This document shows, in pieces, positions 25,332-34,450 of a DNA stretch of 64,000 nt. A program made the position numbers and the translations under genes. The stretch lies in NCBI GenBank assembly GCA_964404285.1, contig CAYOJK010000007.1:62001-126000 (forward strand), given 5' to 3'. This stretch comes from JBASEY01 sp964404285 (GTDB lineage: Bacteria > CSSED10-310). The stretch's first letter is position 1, and each line of letters begins with the position of its first letter. The notes under the pieces are model-generated. The model was not told where the DNA came from. It was given only the letters and a program-made list of their open reading frames with translations, and searched no databases.

Positions 25332-26971
25332 ATCGCCCATTGTCCATCTTGAATATGGACGCGGTTCTGTTTCTCCTTCAAATGGAAAATGGTCTCCGAA
25401 TATGCATTCGACCTGTCTTTTTCAACTCTACAGAGTACTGGCCGCTTAAACCGATCGACAATTTTCATTTTGGCCATTTCAGCTATACGTGGATAGAGAT
25501 CGAACTTGTCATTAGCTACCAAAAAGATATCGAAATCATTTTGAAGATAACGCCTACAATTTTTTAACGTCTCAGCAATCCCTAAAGAATAAGAATCTCT
25601 CGCTTCTTTTTTCTGTCCACCTGATAGCGGGCCGATTTCCATCTCGTCTTTTCTTTCAAATCCAAAAAGTTCGTATGAATAGGCATGCTGCTCATGATAA
25701 TCAATAAGCCCAACATAAGGAGGACTAGTAAAAACCCCCTTTATCTTCATTTTTTCGATTAAATTAGCAAATTGTGGATTGTGTTTTCTAACTTCTGCTA
25801 AAATATCCAGTTGTCTGCTGTCGCCAGTCAGACAAATGTGAAATGTATCGCTTCTCAAGCGATCAAATTGGCTGAGACGGGCTATTGTATCTGAAGAATA
25901 TCGTTTCCACCATCCTTTGACTGAAAAAATAGGCTTACATATTTTGCCGTGTTTTTTACAGTAATATGTCGCTCTCACCGGTTCCTTCAGCGTCGCCAGG
26001 TCTGCATGAGTTGTCGCTCTGCATGAACGAACGGTTCGACTCAGGATTATCGACAAAATTCTGCTTATGCGGATGTCTTCTATCTTTTTCAATTCATTGT
26101 TCAGAAAATCAATCTCTTGCCTTACCGGCAACAAAAACCATTTGTCTAAAAATGTATCGTCTTTCTCTTGATCGATTTTTAAATCATATTTTTTGATTAA
26201 CGCTTTATAAATTTCTAAAAACTCTAATTCTTTATCCTTTGAATAGTCAGCTTCATTTATTTCATTTTTATTTATTTTTCGCCTGTATTCTGGTGAAGGG
26301 AAATGCTTTGAATTGTACTGTGCAAGTTTAGCTAAAAGATCTGTTTCAAAAGTGACATTGCTTTTTAGTTTTTGAAAATCGTCTAGTTTTCTTGAGATAT
26401 TCTGAATGATTTTCTTGATTTGAAAGAGATCATATTTATCTACTTTTACATTACTGATCATCGCATTGAAAGCGGAAATATCTATCCCGATCGAATGCAT
26501 GCCCAGTTCGTTTGATTGAACCATAGTCGTTCCACTGCCGCAAAAAGGATCCAAAACAATATCGCCTTTAGAAAAAAACACGTTCTTTTTAAAGTCATCT
26601 GTGTGGGAACCAAGAAAGTATTCTACCAATTGAGGAATAAATTTTCCTTTATAGGGATGTAACCGATGAACATGTTTGGTCCTTTCAGACTCTTTATAGT
26701 CATCAAATGATAAGCGCCAATTCAGATCCTTGCCCAATTTCTCTTTCCACTGATCTTCTAGGTTGAATGAGTTATAATAATCTTTCAGTTCCTCCAGACT
26801 GACCAGTAGGTTGGCATTGGAACCATATTTGTTGATTCTTCCATATTGTACCAGATAAGAGATATTCGATACTGTCACATCGCGTTTCAAATGTCGTGAT
26901 GCCCACGCCGCAGCTTCTTGCAACGTGAAAAATCCGATGGTGTCTTTCTCAAACAATGCTGGTTGTCTCAT
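25325..26971 (-). CDS. DNA adenine/cytosine-N4 methyltransferase
   Basis: A 548-residue DNA methyltransferase. Residues about 10-70 look like a helix-turn-helix. The SAM-binding motif DPFCGSG is at 141-147 and the catalytic TSPPYVGL with SPPY at 416-419. Between them lies a long 270-residue region that probably holds the target recognition domain, so the order is FxGxG, target domain, SPPY. SPPY suggests cytosine-N4 or adenine-N6 methylation; I cannot decide. It is followed by the endonuclease remnant at 25176. It opens the restriction-modification cluster, which has A/T-rich codons and several short gaps. Confidence 0.88.
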   Translation of the reverse strand: MRQPALFEKDTIGFFTLQEAAAWASRHLKRDVTVSNISYLVQYGRINKYGSNANLLVSLEELKDYYNSFNLEDQWKEKLGKDLNWRLSFDDYKESERTKHVHRLHPYKGKFIPQLVEYFLGSHTDDFKKNVFFSKGDIVLDPFCGSGTTMVQSNELGMHSIGIDISAFNAMISNVKVDKYDLFQIKKIIQNISRKLDDFQKLKSNVTFETDLLAKLAQYNSKHFPSPEYRRKINKNEINEADYSKDKELEFLEIYKALIKKYDLKIDQEKDDTFLDKWFLLPVRQEIDFLNNELKKIEDIRISRILSIILSRTVRSCRATTHADLATLKEPVRATYYCKKHGKICKPIFSVKGWWKRYSSDTIARLSQFDRLRSDTFHICLTGDSRQLDILAEVRKHNPQFANLIEKMKIKGVFTSPPYVGLIDYHEQHAYSYELFGFERKDEMEIGPLSGGQKKEARDSYSLGIAETLKNCRRYLQNDFDIFLVANDKFDLYPRIAEMAKMKIVDRFKRPVLCRVEKDRSNAYSETIFHLKEKQNRVHIQDGQWAIC

Positions 26972-27315
26972 ACGTGATAAGATCCTTTATCTCAGGTATC
27001 ATTTTTCTTAGGAGATTACGAAAGATATATCGCCTTGAACAACCGACTCCAATGGCAATTTTCGTTCGCTATCTCTTAAAACAAAATAACTTCCAAGTAG
27101 ATTTAAGTCAAATATTCACTGGTACGAGCTAGTTAAGCCGTGGCCTTTTTTTATTATTTAGGTATAGGCTTCGCCGGAATCGTTTCTTCAGAAAAGCCGA
27201 AGGGAGTCCTTGGCTTCCGGAAGATGTTCGGTATTATAAAGTTGACGTTCCCCCGGGGACAACCGAGATAGAACTTTTGGCTCCATAACAATTATGGCTT
27301 TACCTGTTCGTCCGA
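26972..27315. other. Non-coding gap inside the restriction-modification island
   Basis: About 340 bases between the methyltransferase start and the vsr end. No open frame worth reporting was found on either strand. A T-run follows GTGGCC near 27142, and a CCGAAGG/CCTTGG partial palindrome sits near 27200. These may be the scar of a rearrangement or terminator pieces. Nothing else recognisable. Confidence 0.3.
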
Positions 27316-27723
27316 TTATCTTTTCAGTTCTGCAACCAAATTCATTTTTCGCTCGCTTTGACCATGCTTTAGTTCATGCTCCCAAATTCTTATCACTTTC
27401 CAATTATTTAATCTCAGTTCATTTGTGACTTTTTTGTCTCTGGCCCTGTTCTTTTCAATTTTCAAGTTCCAATAATCCTTGTTAGAAGAAGGCTTTCGAC
27501 AATGATTGGGACAGCCATGCCAAAAGCATCCATCAATGAATACAGCTATTTTAAGCCGCGGAAACACAAAATCCGGTTTGCCGATCAATGGATAGTTTCG
27601 ACGCCAGCCGGTGATGCCGTTTTCCTTCAGGAAAGCAATAAATTTGAGTTCAGTGGATTTTGTGTTTTTCGATTTGACACAAGCCATAATTCGCGAACGC
27701 TCGGCTTTCGAAAATTTATCCAT
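27316..27723 (-). CDS. vsr: Very short patch repair endonuclease (Vsr)
   Basis: A 135-residue Vsr-type endonuclease, which nicks 5' of T:G mismatches made by deamination of 5-methylcytosine. Motifs are the N-terminal FSKAERSRIMACVKSKNTKSTE, GKPDFVFPRLKIAVFIDGCFWHGCP with the catalytic Asp and His and the zinc-binding Cys, then the conserved helical end KVIRIWEHELK. It sits 3 bp from the endonuclease-like gene and near the C5 methyltransferase, the expected arrangement. Confidence 0.93.
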   Translation of the reverse strand: MDKFSKAERSRIMACVKSKNTKSTELKFIAFLKENGITGWRRNYPLIGKPDFVFPRLKIAVFIDGCFWHGCPNHCRKPSSNKDYWNLKIEKNRARDKKVTNELRLNNWKVIRIWEHELKHGQSERKMNLVAELKR

Positions 27724-27726
27724 TGA

Positions 27727-28464
27727 TCACTCTATTATTTCTATCCAAGATGTATCATAATTGATTGATTTTAGAAGGTCTTCACGATTGATAAGTGGAG
27801 GCTTTCTTATCCTTATTGCAAGCCTATCTTTTGGAACAGTTTCGATTATTGTGAATTGAGAACCGTGCGGTTGCCAAGTGAAAACATGCTGATCACTATT
27901 CTTTTCGAAGCCTTCCAAGTTATTGTTTTTATTCCATTGCCACCAAAAATTTTCCATTCTGTACAAAATTGTTTCAAATTCAAAAACAGCGACCTCCAAC
28001 AGATCGTCCGACTTAATAAGAACAACAGTCCGAACATGCCTATACAGCTTTCGAATGGCAGCAACACGCGCATTCCAAATAGCAAGAATTTTTTCACCTA
28101 ACTCATTTGGCTCCACTGCGCTAATTTTTCTGTCTCCATATGAATAAACTGGAGAATTCCTACCAGATATTAATCGCACCTTGGACACAGTTGATGGACT
28201 TTTACTCTTTACAGTTTTGGCGCCCCATGCCATTTGTTCTAAAACAACATCATCAAGTCCAACATTCGACGGTTTCCATTCTGCGTCTACAAGCCTTGAA
28301 AAGATTTCTTCCCAATCCGTTCCTTCCAGTCTTGCTGTTCCACGTGAAGCTAAAAGATACACAATCTCTCTTCCTAAATTAACAGCAAAATTTGGAGGAA
28401 ACTTATTTAGCGGATAACGTGGCTTATATTTCTCCACCGTTCGTAATCTTGGTTCTTTAACCAT
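27727..28464 (-). CDS. Probable type II restriction endonuclease
   Basis: A 245-residue protein that I do not recognise by family. Its position, between a C5 cytosine methyltransferase and vsr on the same strand, makes a restriction endonuclease likely. GLDDVVLEQMAWGAKTVKSK contains an Asp and a following Ala-Lys at a spacing similar to a PD-(D/E)xK active site, with E81 or D75 as candidate metal ligands. No other catalytic motif is clear. It starts 10 bp after the methyltransferase stop. If active, it should recognise the same site as that methyltransferase. Confidence 0.55.
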   Translation of the reverse strand: MVKEPRLRTVEKYKPRYPLNKFPPNFAVNLGREIVYLLASRGTARLEGTDWEEIFSRLVDAEWKPSNVGLDDVVLEQMAWGAKTVKSKSPSTVSKVRLISGRNSPVYSYGDRKISAVEPNELGEKILAIWNARVAAIRKLYRHVRTVVLIKSDDLLEVAVFEFETILYRMENFWWQWNKNNNLEGFEKNSDQHVFTWQPHGSQFTIIETVPKDRLAIRIRKPPLINREDLLKSINYDTSWIEIIE

Positions 28465-28474
28465 ATTTGACTTC

Positions 28475-29479
28475 CTATTTAAATATTCTCACTTGGCCAT
28501 CAACTACATGAAAATGTTTCCATACGGGATTCTCAGCCACTTGGTCGCTATGCCAATTCTGTGCAAGAAATAAATTTTTAATTACTGCTTTTGCAACCGG
28601 CACCGGCAAGCTATTCCCTGCTTGTTTTCTGGTTTGGCTATAATTGCAAATTATCTTAAAACTATCAGGAAAACCCTGTAAACGCAGCATCTCTCGTGAA
28701 GTAAGACGCCTTTCACCATTAACTAACAGGTAATTATAAGATGCTCCAGCACGCAAAGCGCAAGAAAACGGATAAGCGCTTATGTGCCCTGCCTTGTTTT
28801 CATGCCATATTGTAATCTCTTGTGTGGGTTTGTGCTTTTTCAAACGATTTTTTCTGATATGTTCCGACGCATAGTAAAATCTAGGCACATTCTCTTCTAA
28901 AACATCCTTTAATGGCTTCATTGGAAGTTTGTATCGAGGCCAATCAAAAGAACAAGCTTCTTTAAAACCTACAATAAAAACTCTCTCTCTTTTTTGTGGC
29001 AAACCGAAATCTAAAGCATTAAGCACGCGGTAGTCAATAAAATATCCCAAATCTTCCAAAGCTTGCATTATACGCGCAAGAGTCCTCCCTTTATTGTGAC
29101 CAGTCAATAATTTGACATTCTCAAGCACAAATCCTTTGGGTTTTTTTGCCTCAATTATTCTGGCAATTTCAAAGAAAAGAGTTCCGCGTGTATCTTCAAA
29201 ACCTTTCCTGTTCCCTATTATGCTAAATGGCTGACAAGGAAATCCGGCTAATAGCAAATCATGATCGGGTATGTCTTCTGACCTGATCGAAGTGATGTCT
29301 CCCGATGGCGTCTCATTAAAATTTTCTGTATATACCCTACGGCAAGGCTCGTCAACATCACTAGAAAATACGCACTTAACCTTGACATCTAAATCATTGG
29401 CTACTTGTTCAACAGCAATCCGAAAACCACCAATCCCACAGAATAAATCTATAAAAGTTATTTTAGTCTGATTCAGCAT
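28475..29479 (-). CDS. DNA (cytosine-5-)-methyltransferase
   Basis: A 334-residue C5 methyltransferase. Conserved motifs in order are IDLFCGIGGFR (I), AGFPCQPFSIIG (IV, catalytic Cys), KGFVLENVKLL (VI), RERVFIVGF (VIII), then a variable target domain followed by TSREMLRLQGFPD (IX) and GNSLPVPVAKAV (X). It is the first gene of the C5 MTase, endonuclease, vsr operon on the minus strand. Its own promoter lies within the 144-bp gap before murC. Confidence 0.93.
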   Translation of the reverse strand: MLNQTKITFIDLFCGIGGFRIAVEQVANDLDVKVKCVFSSDVDEPCRRVYTENFNETPSGDITSIRSEDIPDHDLLLAGFPCQPFSIIGNRKGFEDTRGTLFFEIARIIEAKKPKGFVLENVKLLTGHNKGRTLARIMQALEDLGYFIDYRVLNALDFGLPQKRERVFIVGFKEACSFDWPRYKLPMKPLKDVLEENVPRFYYASEHIRKNRLKKHKPTQEITIWHENKAGHISAYPFSCALRAGASYNYLLVNGERRLTSREMLRLQGFPDSFKIICNYSQTRKQAGNSLPVPVAKAVIKNLFLAQNWHSDQVAENPVWKHFHVVDGQVRIFK

Positions 29480-29572
29480 TTTAAAATGTGCCTTTCCCTT
29501 TTTATCTGGACAATTCTCCTTATTGCCGTTTAAATATAACTCGGCTGAATAAGATACTATATTTCCTTCTGG

Positions 29573-29602
29573 AATATATCATAATATAAAGAAAATTAAC
29601 AA
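29573..29602 (-). promoter_or_regulatory. Candidate promoter of the C5 methyltransferase operon
   Basis: On the minus strand, TTGTTA (29602-29597) and TATATT (29578-29573) are 18 bases apart. About 95 bases separate it from the methyltransferase start, giving a moderately long leader. Confidence 0.4.
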
Positions 29603-29623
29603 TTGACTTTCAGAAAACCTCTT

Positions 29624-31006
29624 TTATATCCCATCCAAAAACATATCACCGACTTTAGTGACATTGCCGGCGCCTAACGTGATGACAACTGAGTTGGGTT
29701 GCACATTTTGTTTTAATAATTGAACAGCATTTTCAAAGTCTGTGGCGGCAAAAACTCGCTTGCCATAGCGTTCCCGACAGCGCTCAACCAGTAAATCAGA
29801 AGAGATGCCCTGATGTTCCTGCTCTGATGCGGCATAAACCGGCAGAATAACAAGCATGTCCACACCCTCGAAAGCATCGACGAAATCATCCAGAAAAAAC
29901 TTGGTTCTGGAAAACCGATGAGGTTCAAAAACGGCAATGATCGGCTTGTTCTGCCAATTTTTCAATGTCTCCAAAGTAGCTTTGATTTCTGTAGGATGAT
30001 GCGCATAATCATCAATAATTAAAACACCTTTTTCGGAACCCTTCAGCTCCATTCGACGTCGGACTCCCTGATAGCTTGCCAGAGCCTGTTTGATACATTC
30101 CGGCGAAATCATCAATTGAAGCCCGACTCCAATAGCCGCCAAGCTGTTCAAAAGCATGTGTTTTCCAGGCGCCGGCAGTGTAAACAACCCTAGTGATTTA
30201 GATTGTAAATAAACTTCAAACGTCTGATGGTCATCGGAAGCTGATACGGGAACTCCCACCAGATCGTTGTTTTTGCCCAAACCGTATTTTAAGACGCGAC
30301 GTCTATAGGTTCTAATAAGACTGCGTATATTCGAATCATCTCCACATACAACGGCTGTACCGAAAAAGGGCACTCGATCAAGAAAGTTCCGAAACGTCCC
30401 TATTATTTCTCCAATGTCACGATAGTGATCTAAGTGATCTTCTTCGATATTGGTAACCACTGCAATCTCGGGTGTCAGATGCAAAAAACTCGCATCACTT
30501 TCATCGGCTTCAGCTACCAAATAACTCCCGGCCCCCACCCTGGCGTTAGCTCCGATATTTCTGGCGTTTCCACCGATAATGACAGTGGGATCCAACTCGG
30601 CACAGCTCATTACCAACGCTATAAGTGATGTCGTCGTCGTTTTGCCGTGTGTGCCTGCAACTGCAATCCCCGTCTGAAACCGCATTAACTCAGCCAGCAA
30701 CTCAGCACGACGAATCACGGGAAGCCGCGCACGCCAGGCTGCAAGAATTTCCGGGTTGTCATTGCGAACCGCCGATGTATGAACAACCACATCAGCAGTT
30801 TGGATTTGCTCAGCACGATGGCCGATGAAAACATTTGCGCCCAATTGTTCCAGGCGTTTGGTTGTCGGCGAATCCTTAATATCAGAACCTTGAACATTAA
30901 AGCCAAGATTCAACAAAATCTCCGCCAAACCTGACATGCCGACTCCACCTATTCCGACAAAATGAACCGTCTTAATTTTACCCGAAAACCATGGTTTTGA
31001 ACGCAT
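29624..31006 (-). CDS. murC: UDP-N-acetylmuramate-L-alanine ligase
   Basis: A 460-residue Mur ligase. MRSKPWFSGKIKTVHFVGIGGVGMSGLAEIL carries the UDP-binding loop, AGTHGKTTTTSLIA the ATP P-loop, VTNIEEDHLDHY the metal site, and IDDYAHHPTEI the C-terminal domain loop. The frame is open six codons upstream, but GAGGAA lies 7 bases before this ATG and fits better. It is the last gene of the murG-murJ-murC operon. Confidence 0.95.
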   Translation of the reverse strand: MRSKPWFSGKIKTVHFVGIGGVGMSGLAEILLNLGFNVQGSDIKDSPTTKRLEQLGANVFIGHRAEQIQTADVVVHTSAVRNDNPEILAAWRARLPVIRRAELLAELMRFQTGIAVAGTHGKTTTTSLIALVMSCAELDPTVIIGGNARNIGANARVGAGSYLVAEADESDASFLHLTPEIAVVTNIEEDHLDHYRDIGEIIGTFRNFLDRVPFFGTAVVCGDDSNIRSLIRTYRRRVLKYGLGKNNDLVGVPVSASDDHQTFEVYLQSKSLGLFTLPAPGKHMLLNSLAAIGVGLQLMISPECIKQALASYQGVRRRMELKGSEKGVLIIDDYAHHPTEIKATLETLKNWQNKPIIAVFEPHRFSRTKFFLDDFVDAFEGVDMLVILPVYAASEQEHQGISSDLLVERCRERYGKRVFAATDFENAVQLLKQNVQPNSVVITLGAGNVTKVGDMFLDGI

Positions 31007-31020
31007 TTTTGTTTCCTCGA

Positions 31021-32640
31021 TCAATCAATTTTAAGCAGTTTGGTTATAGGCTGCTTCAACAAACGTAAAAAGCTGATATAAACTATTAAAAATACGGCGC
31101 TACCTAGACAGAGCCCCAACAAAGACTCAAAGAATATAGAATTGCCACCTACAAAGCGGATCTGCAAAAGCGAAACCGCCACCGATGAAATCAGTTTCTT
31201 AATAAAAGGCGCCGACAGATCAATCAGATAAAATGAAGCCGCTGACGCTGCCAACGATGAAATCAGTATCTTGATAAAAGGCGCCAACAAGCTGAAATGG
31301 ATAGCCCCATCCCCTGTCTGAGTTCTGATTTTTTTCCTGATGAGAAGCAACAGTGCGACACCAGCGAAAGAATATGCGATCGATGTCGCCAAGGCCAGGC
31401 CGGCGTGCTGAAGAGGTGTTTTGACCAGCGCGTAATTTAACACAATGTTTATGAACATCATTGCAATTGAGACGATCACCGGTGTCAGCGTATCTTTCAT
31501 GGAATTGAATGCGCGTGACAGAATTGAAAGCGCAGTCATACCGACCAAGCCAAGACTGTAATAAGCAAAAGCGGATGAGCTGAGTAGTACTGCTGTTTCA
31601 TCAAAAGCTCCTCTTTGATAGACAATACGAATGATCAACTCGGAAAACACAAAGAGCGCCAATGTCGCAGGAGTCATGATAGCCAGCGTAAAACGCAACG
31701 CTCCGCTTATCAACCGAACGAACTCGTAAAGGTCTTCAACCGCATCGACCATGTGTTGAAAAAAAGTTCTCGCAATTCCTAAAACAAGGATGCCGTGCGG
31801 CAACTGAAGCAGTCGAAAAGAGTATCCCAGCGCGGCGATGCTTCCAGTTGAAACGATTGAAGCCAGTCTTCGGTCGACAAGGACAATCGTCTTATCCAAA
31901 ATCGTTTCGACCAAAACGGGGCCGGCTAACTTATTCACTTTTTTCACGTTGGGGTCCGACAGTGCAATTTTGTGGTGGTTGAATCTGAATGTTTGTCTGA
32001 CGGTCGGCCACATGACAAGAGCTTCCAAGAGTCCACCGATCAATACCCCAACTGCAGCAGTCAATGGTCCATATCGAGACATACCGATCCACATAATCAC
32101 GACGGTGCCGACGTTAAACATGGCGGGAGCAATACCGTAGATACCAAATTTTTCACGGGTTTGCAGTATCACGCCAAACATGGAAATTACGCTGATAATG
32201 ACCAGAAAGGGGAACATGATTCGAGTCATTGTAACAGCGAGCACATGCGTTTCGGGATCAAAACCCGGCGCGAATAGTTGAACCAGCCAAGGCGCTACCG
32301 CCATACCCAACGCGGTGACAAACGATCCTATTGAAATCAGTAAAAACAATGTTGTTTTGGCTAAATTTCCTGCAGCCTCCTTGTCGCCGGCTCTATCCAG
32401 CAGTTTGTAGGTGGGAAGCATCGCGGTTTCGAGCAGTTTTTCTCCAAAAATTCGTCTAAAAAGGTTTGGAAGCGTATAAGCAATCACGTACGCATCCATC
32501 ACGGATCCGGACCCTAGAAAAAAAGCAAGAGCCATCTCGCGTATCAAGCCGGTGACCCGGCTGATCATCGTCGTAGAACTCAACTTTAAAAAACCACTAA
32601 GAATTCTTGACTGGCGAGATTTTTCTTGGCTCATACTCAA
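31021..32640 (-). CDS. murJ: Lipid II flippase MurJ
   Basis: A 539-residue polytopic membrane protein of the MVF/MurJ family with about 14 hydrophobic segments. It starts MSMSQEK then KLSSTTMISRVTGLIREMA, with the Arg-Glu/Arg motif of the first helix, and LPNLFRRIFGEKLLETAMLP. SVMDAYVIAYTLPN and RAFNSMKDTLTPVI are typical later segments. AAGGA is 6 bases before the TTG start. It overlaps murG by 4 bases, and is 14 bases from murC. The flippase moves lipid II across the inner membrane. Confidence 0.92.
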   Translation of the reverse strand: MSMSQEKSRQSRILSGFLKLSSTTMISRVTGLIREMALAFFLGSGSVMDAYVIAYTLPNLFRRIFGEKLLETAMLPTYKLLDRAGDKEAAGNLAKTTLFLLISIGSFVTALGMAVAPWLVQLFAPGFDPETHVLAVTMTRIMFPFLVIISVISMFGVILQTREKFGIYGIAPAMFNVGTVVIMWIGMSRYGPLTAAVGVLIGGLLEALVMWPTVRQTFRFNHHKIALSDPNVKKVNKLAGPVLVETILDKTIVLVDRRLASIVSTGSIAALGYSFRLLQLPHGILVLGIARTFFQHMVDAVEDLYEFVRLISGALRFTLAIMTPATLALFVFSELIIRIVYQRGAFDETAVLLSSSAFAYYSLGLVGMTALSILSRAFNSMKDTLTPVIVSIAMMFINIVLNYALVKTPLQHAGLALATSIAYSFAGVALLLLIRKKIRTQTGDGAIHFSLLAPFIKILISSLAASAASFYLIDLSAPFIKKLISSVAVSLLQIRFVGGNSIFFESLLGLCLGSAVFLIVYISFLRLLKQPITKLLKID

Positions 32641-33767
32641 TACACGTCCTTGGATAACATCAAATTGACAATTCTTTCCGCAGCATCAGGCTTACCAAGC
32701 TCTTTAGCTTTTTGAGCCATAATACCCAATCGAGCAGGATAGGCATTCAATGATTTAATGGTATCAGCAATCCGCACTCCGGAGACTTCGCTCTCAGGCA
32801 TTACAAAAGCAGCGCCGGCACGGCTTAATTCCCCGGCATTCGTGGTTTGGTGGTTTCGCACAGCTCCCGGCCAAGGAACAATAATGGAAGGAATTCCCCG
32901 CGCTGTTATTTCTGCAAGCGTCATAGCGCCGGCTCGGCATAAAATTAAATCAGCTGCTGCTAACGCTTGATGTGTATCATAAATAAATGGAAACGGGTGA
33001 TAATTTGAACGTGGGGATATCGTTTGGATAAATTTTTCATATTTCCCTTTACCTGTGGCGTGTAAAATCTGCCAGTTTCCAAGAATCAACCCATCGCGAT
33101 CTAGATTCATCAGATCACGAACCAGAGAGTTCAACACTTCTGAGCCCAAGCTACCCCCGATTACCAAGAGCGTCCTTTTCGATGGGTCCAATTCAAATTT
33201 CACGATACCGGATTGCCTGTCAGCCGTGATAATCTTTCTCAATACCGGATTTCCAACTAACTCAACACATGTGCGTGACGGCAACTGACTTCGAGTTATT
33301 TCATAGGCAGTTCCAACCCCATCTACCCAACGAGCCAGTAATTTGACAGTGAGGCCGGGAACCGAGTTTTGCTCCAATAGCCAAGTGCGTATTCCAGCTA
33401 TTTTCGATGCTATCATTACGGGCGCACAAACATAACCTCCAGTTCCTAACACAAAATCCGGCGCAAATTCCTGAATAATTGCTCGAGCTTGCCTAACCGG
33501 ACGCAAGGTCATCCAGGAAGCCATTGTTCCCACGTTGCGGGAGATCGCTTTAAAGCTAATTGATCGATCCAATCCTCTTAATTTTAGGGTAGTCAAAGGA
33601 ATATCGAAGCGTGGAACCAAATCTTCTTCATGACGTCCTCTAACTCCAACCCAAAGGATTCTTGGATGACGTATACGTTCACGAACTGCCTCGACAACGG
33701 CGAGTCCAGGCGTGATATGCCCACCCGTTCCGCCACCTGCAATCAACAATCGAAAATTATTAGACAC
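32637..33767 (-). CDS. murG: UDP-GlcNAc-undecaprenyl-PP-MurNAc-pentapeptide transferase
   Basis: A 376-residue GT28 enzyme that makes lipid II from lipid I. The N-terminus VSNNFRLLIAGGGTGGHITPGLA has the GGGTGGH loop. Later motifs are VLGTGGYVCAPV, LLEQNSVPG, IGGSLGSEVLNSLV, and LILCRAGAMTLAEI, followed by PWPGAVRNHQTTNA. A longer frame exists, but GGGAG 6 bases before this GTG and the alignment to the family start support 33767. It is the first gene of the operon with murJ and murC. Confidence 0.95.
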   Translation of the reverse strand: MSNNFRLLIAGGGTGGHITPGLAVVEAVRERIRHPRILWVGVRGRHEEDLVPRFDIPLTTLKLRGLDRSISFKAISRNVGTMASWMTLRPVRQARAIIQEFAPDFVLGTGGYVCAPVMIASKIAGIRTWLLEQNSVPGLTVKLLARWVDGVGTAYEITRSQLPSRTCVELVGNPVLRKIITADRQSGIVKFELDPSKRTLLVIGGSLGSEVLNSLVRDLMNLDRDGLILGNWQILHATGKGKYEKFIQTISPRSNYHPFPFIYDTHQALAAADLILCRAGAMTLAEITARGIPSIIVPWPGAVRNHQTTNAGELSRAGAAFVMPESEVSGVRIADTIKSLNAYPARLGIMAQKAKELGKPDAAERIVNLMLSKDVY

Positions 33768-33786
33768 TTTAACTCTCCCAAAAAGT

Positions 33787-33814
33787 ATTATAAAAAGGTT
33801 TACACCAAAGACAA
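33787..33814 (-). promoter_or_regulatory. Sigma-70 promoter of the murG-murJ-murC operon
   Basis: On the minus strand TTGTCT (33814-33809) and a perfect TATAAT (33792-33787) are 16 bases apart, about 20 bases before the murG start. lepB starts on the other strand in the same 92-bp divergent region. Confidence 0.6.
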
Positions 33815-33859
33815 TTTTTACTACTCTCAAATCGCGCGATTATGAGGACTAACTAAATC

Positions 33860-34447
33860 ATGAAACAAAATACCAAAATAAAAGTGCTTCGTGAAATAAA
33901 AGATTGGTCTCGCAGCCTGTTATGGGGAGCCATTTTCGTTTATTTTTTTACCAGCTACGTATTCAAAGCCTATAAAGTTGAAGGCAGATCGATGCAACCC
34001 CTTTTGCAAAATGGTGAACGTATATTTGTCAATCGCTTAGTTTATCGGTTAGATGATATTGAACGGGGAGATATTGTTGTATTTTATCATCCTGCGGAAC
34101 CCAAGGATTTTTTTATAAAACGAGTTTTGGGATTGCCGGGTGAAACGATCGAGGTCAGACGAGGCAAAGTGTACATCAATAATCAGCCAATAGACGATCA
34201 ATTTGTTCCAGACTATTTCAGTAGCCGTGAAAATGTTAAAAGATTGATGATTCCTCAAGGCCACTATTTTGTTTCAGGAGACCATCGTAATCAAAGTTAC
34301 GACAGTCGTATATGGGCCAACGAACCAGACAAGTCACCATTTGTTCCTGAACAGTATATAATGGGTCGAGCATCATTTCGTTATTGGCCGTTAGCATCAT
34401 TTGGCGTGATTAAAAATAATTTTATCCCTTTGGAGTCTTCAAGCTAA
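33860..34447 (+). CDS. lepB: Signal peptidase I
   Basis: A 195-residue membrane-bound serine protease that removes signal peptides from secreted proteins. One N-terminal membrane segment (about residues 17-35) precedes KVEGRSMQPLLQNGE with the nucleophilic Ser, then RGDIVVFYHP and FFIKRVLGLPGE with the catalytic Lys, and YFVSGDHRNQSYDSR. Length fits the compact type of signal peptidase. It lies 4 bases before plsB, divergent from murG. Confidence 0.93.
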   Translation: MKQNTKIKVLREIKDWSRSLLWGAIFVYFFTSYVFKAYKVEGRSMQPLLQNGERIFVNRLVYRLDDIERGDIVVFYHPAEPKDFFIKRVLGLPGETIEVRRGKVYINNQPIDDQFVPDYFSSRENVKRLMIPQGHYFVSGDHRNQSYDSRIWANEPDKSPFVPEQYIMGRASFRYWPLASFGVIKNNFIPLESSS

Positions 34448-34450
34448 TTT

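Noticed and set aside
25258..25567. Short plus-strand reading frames over the methyltransferase end
   Set aside because: They are antisense to the methyltransferase and its remnant, with no Shine-Dalgarno and no recognisable protein.
27142..27215. CCGAAGG/CCTTGG palindromic pieces as an attachment site or IS end
   Set aside because: The match is short and imperfect, there is no transposase or target duplication, and no second copy nearby.
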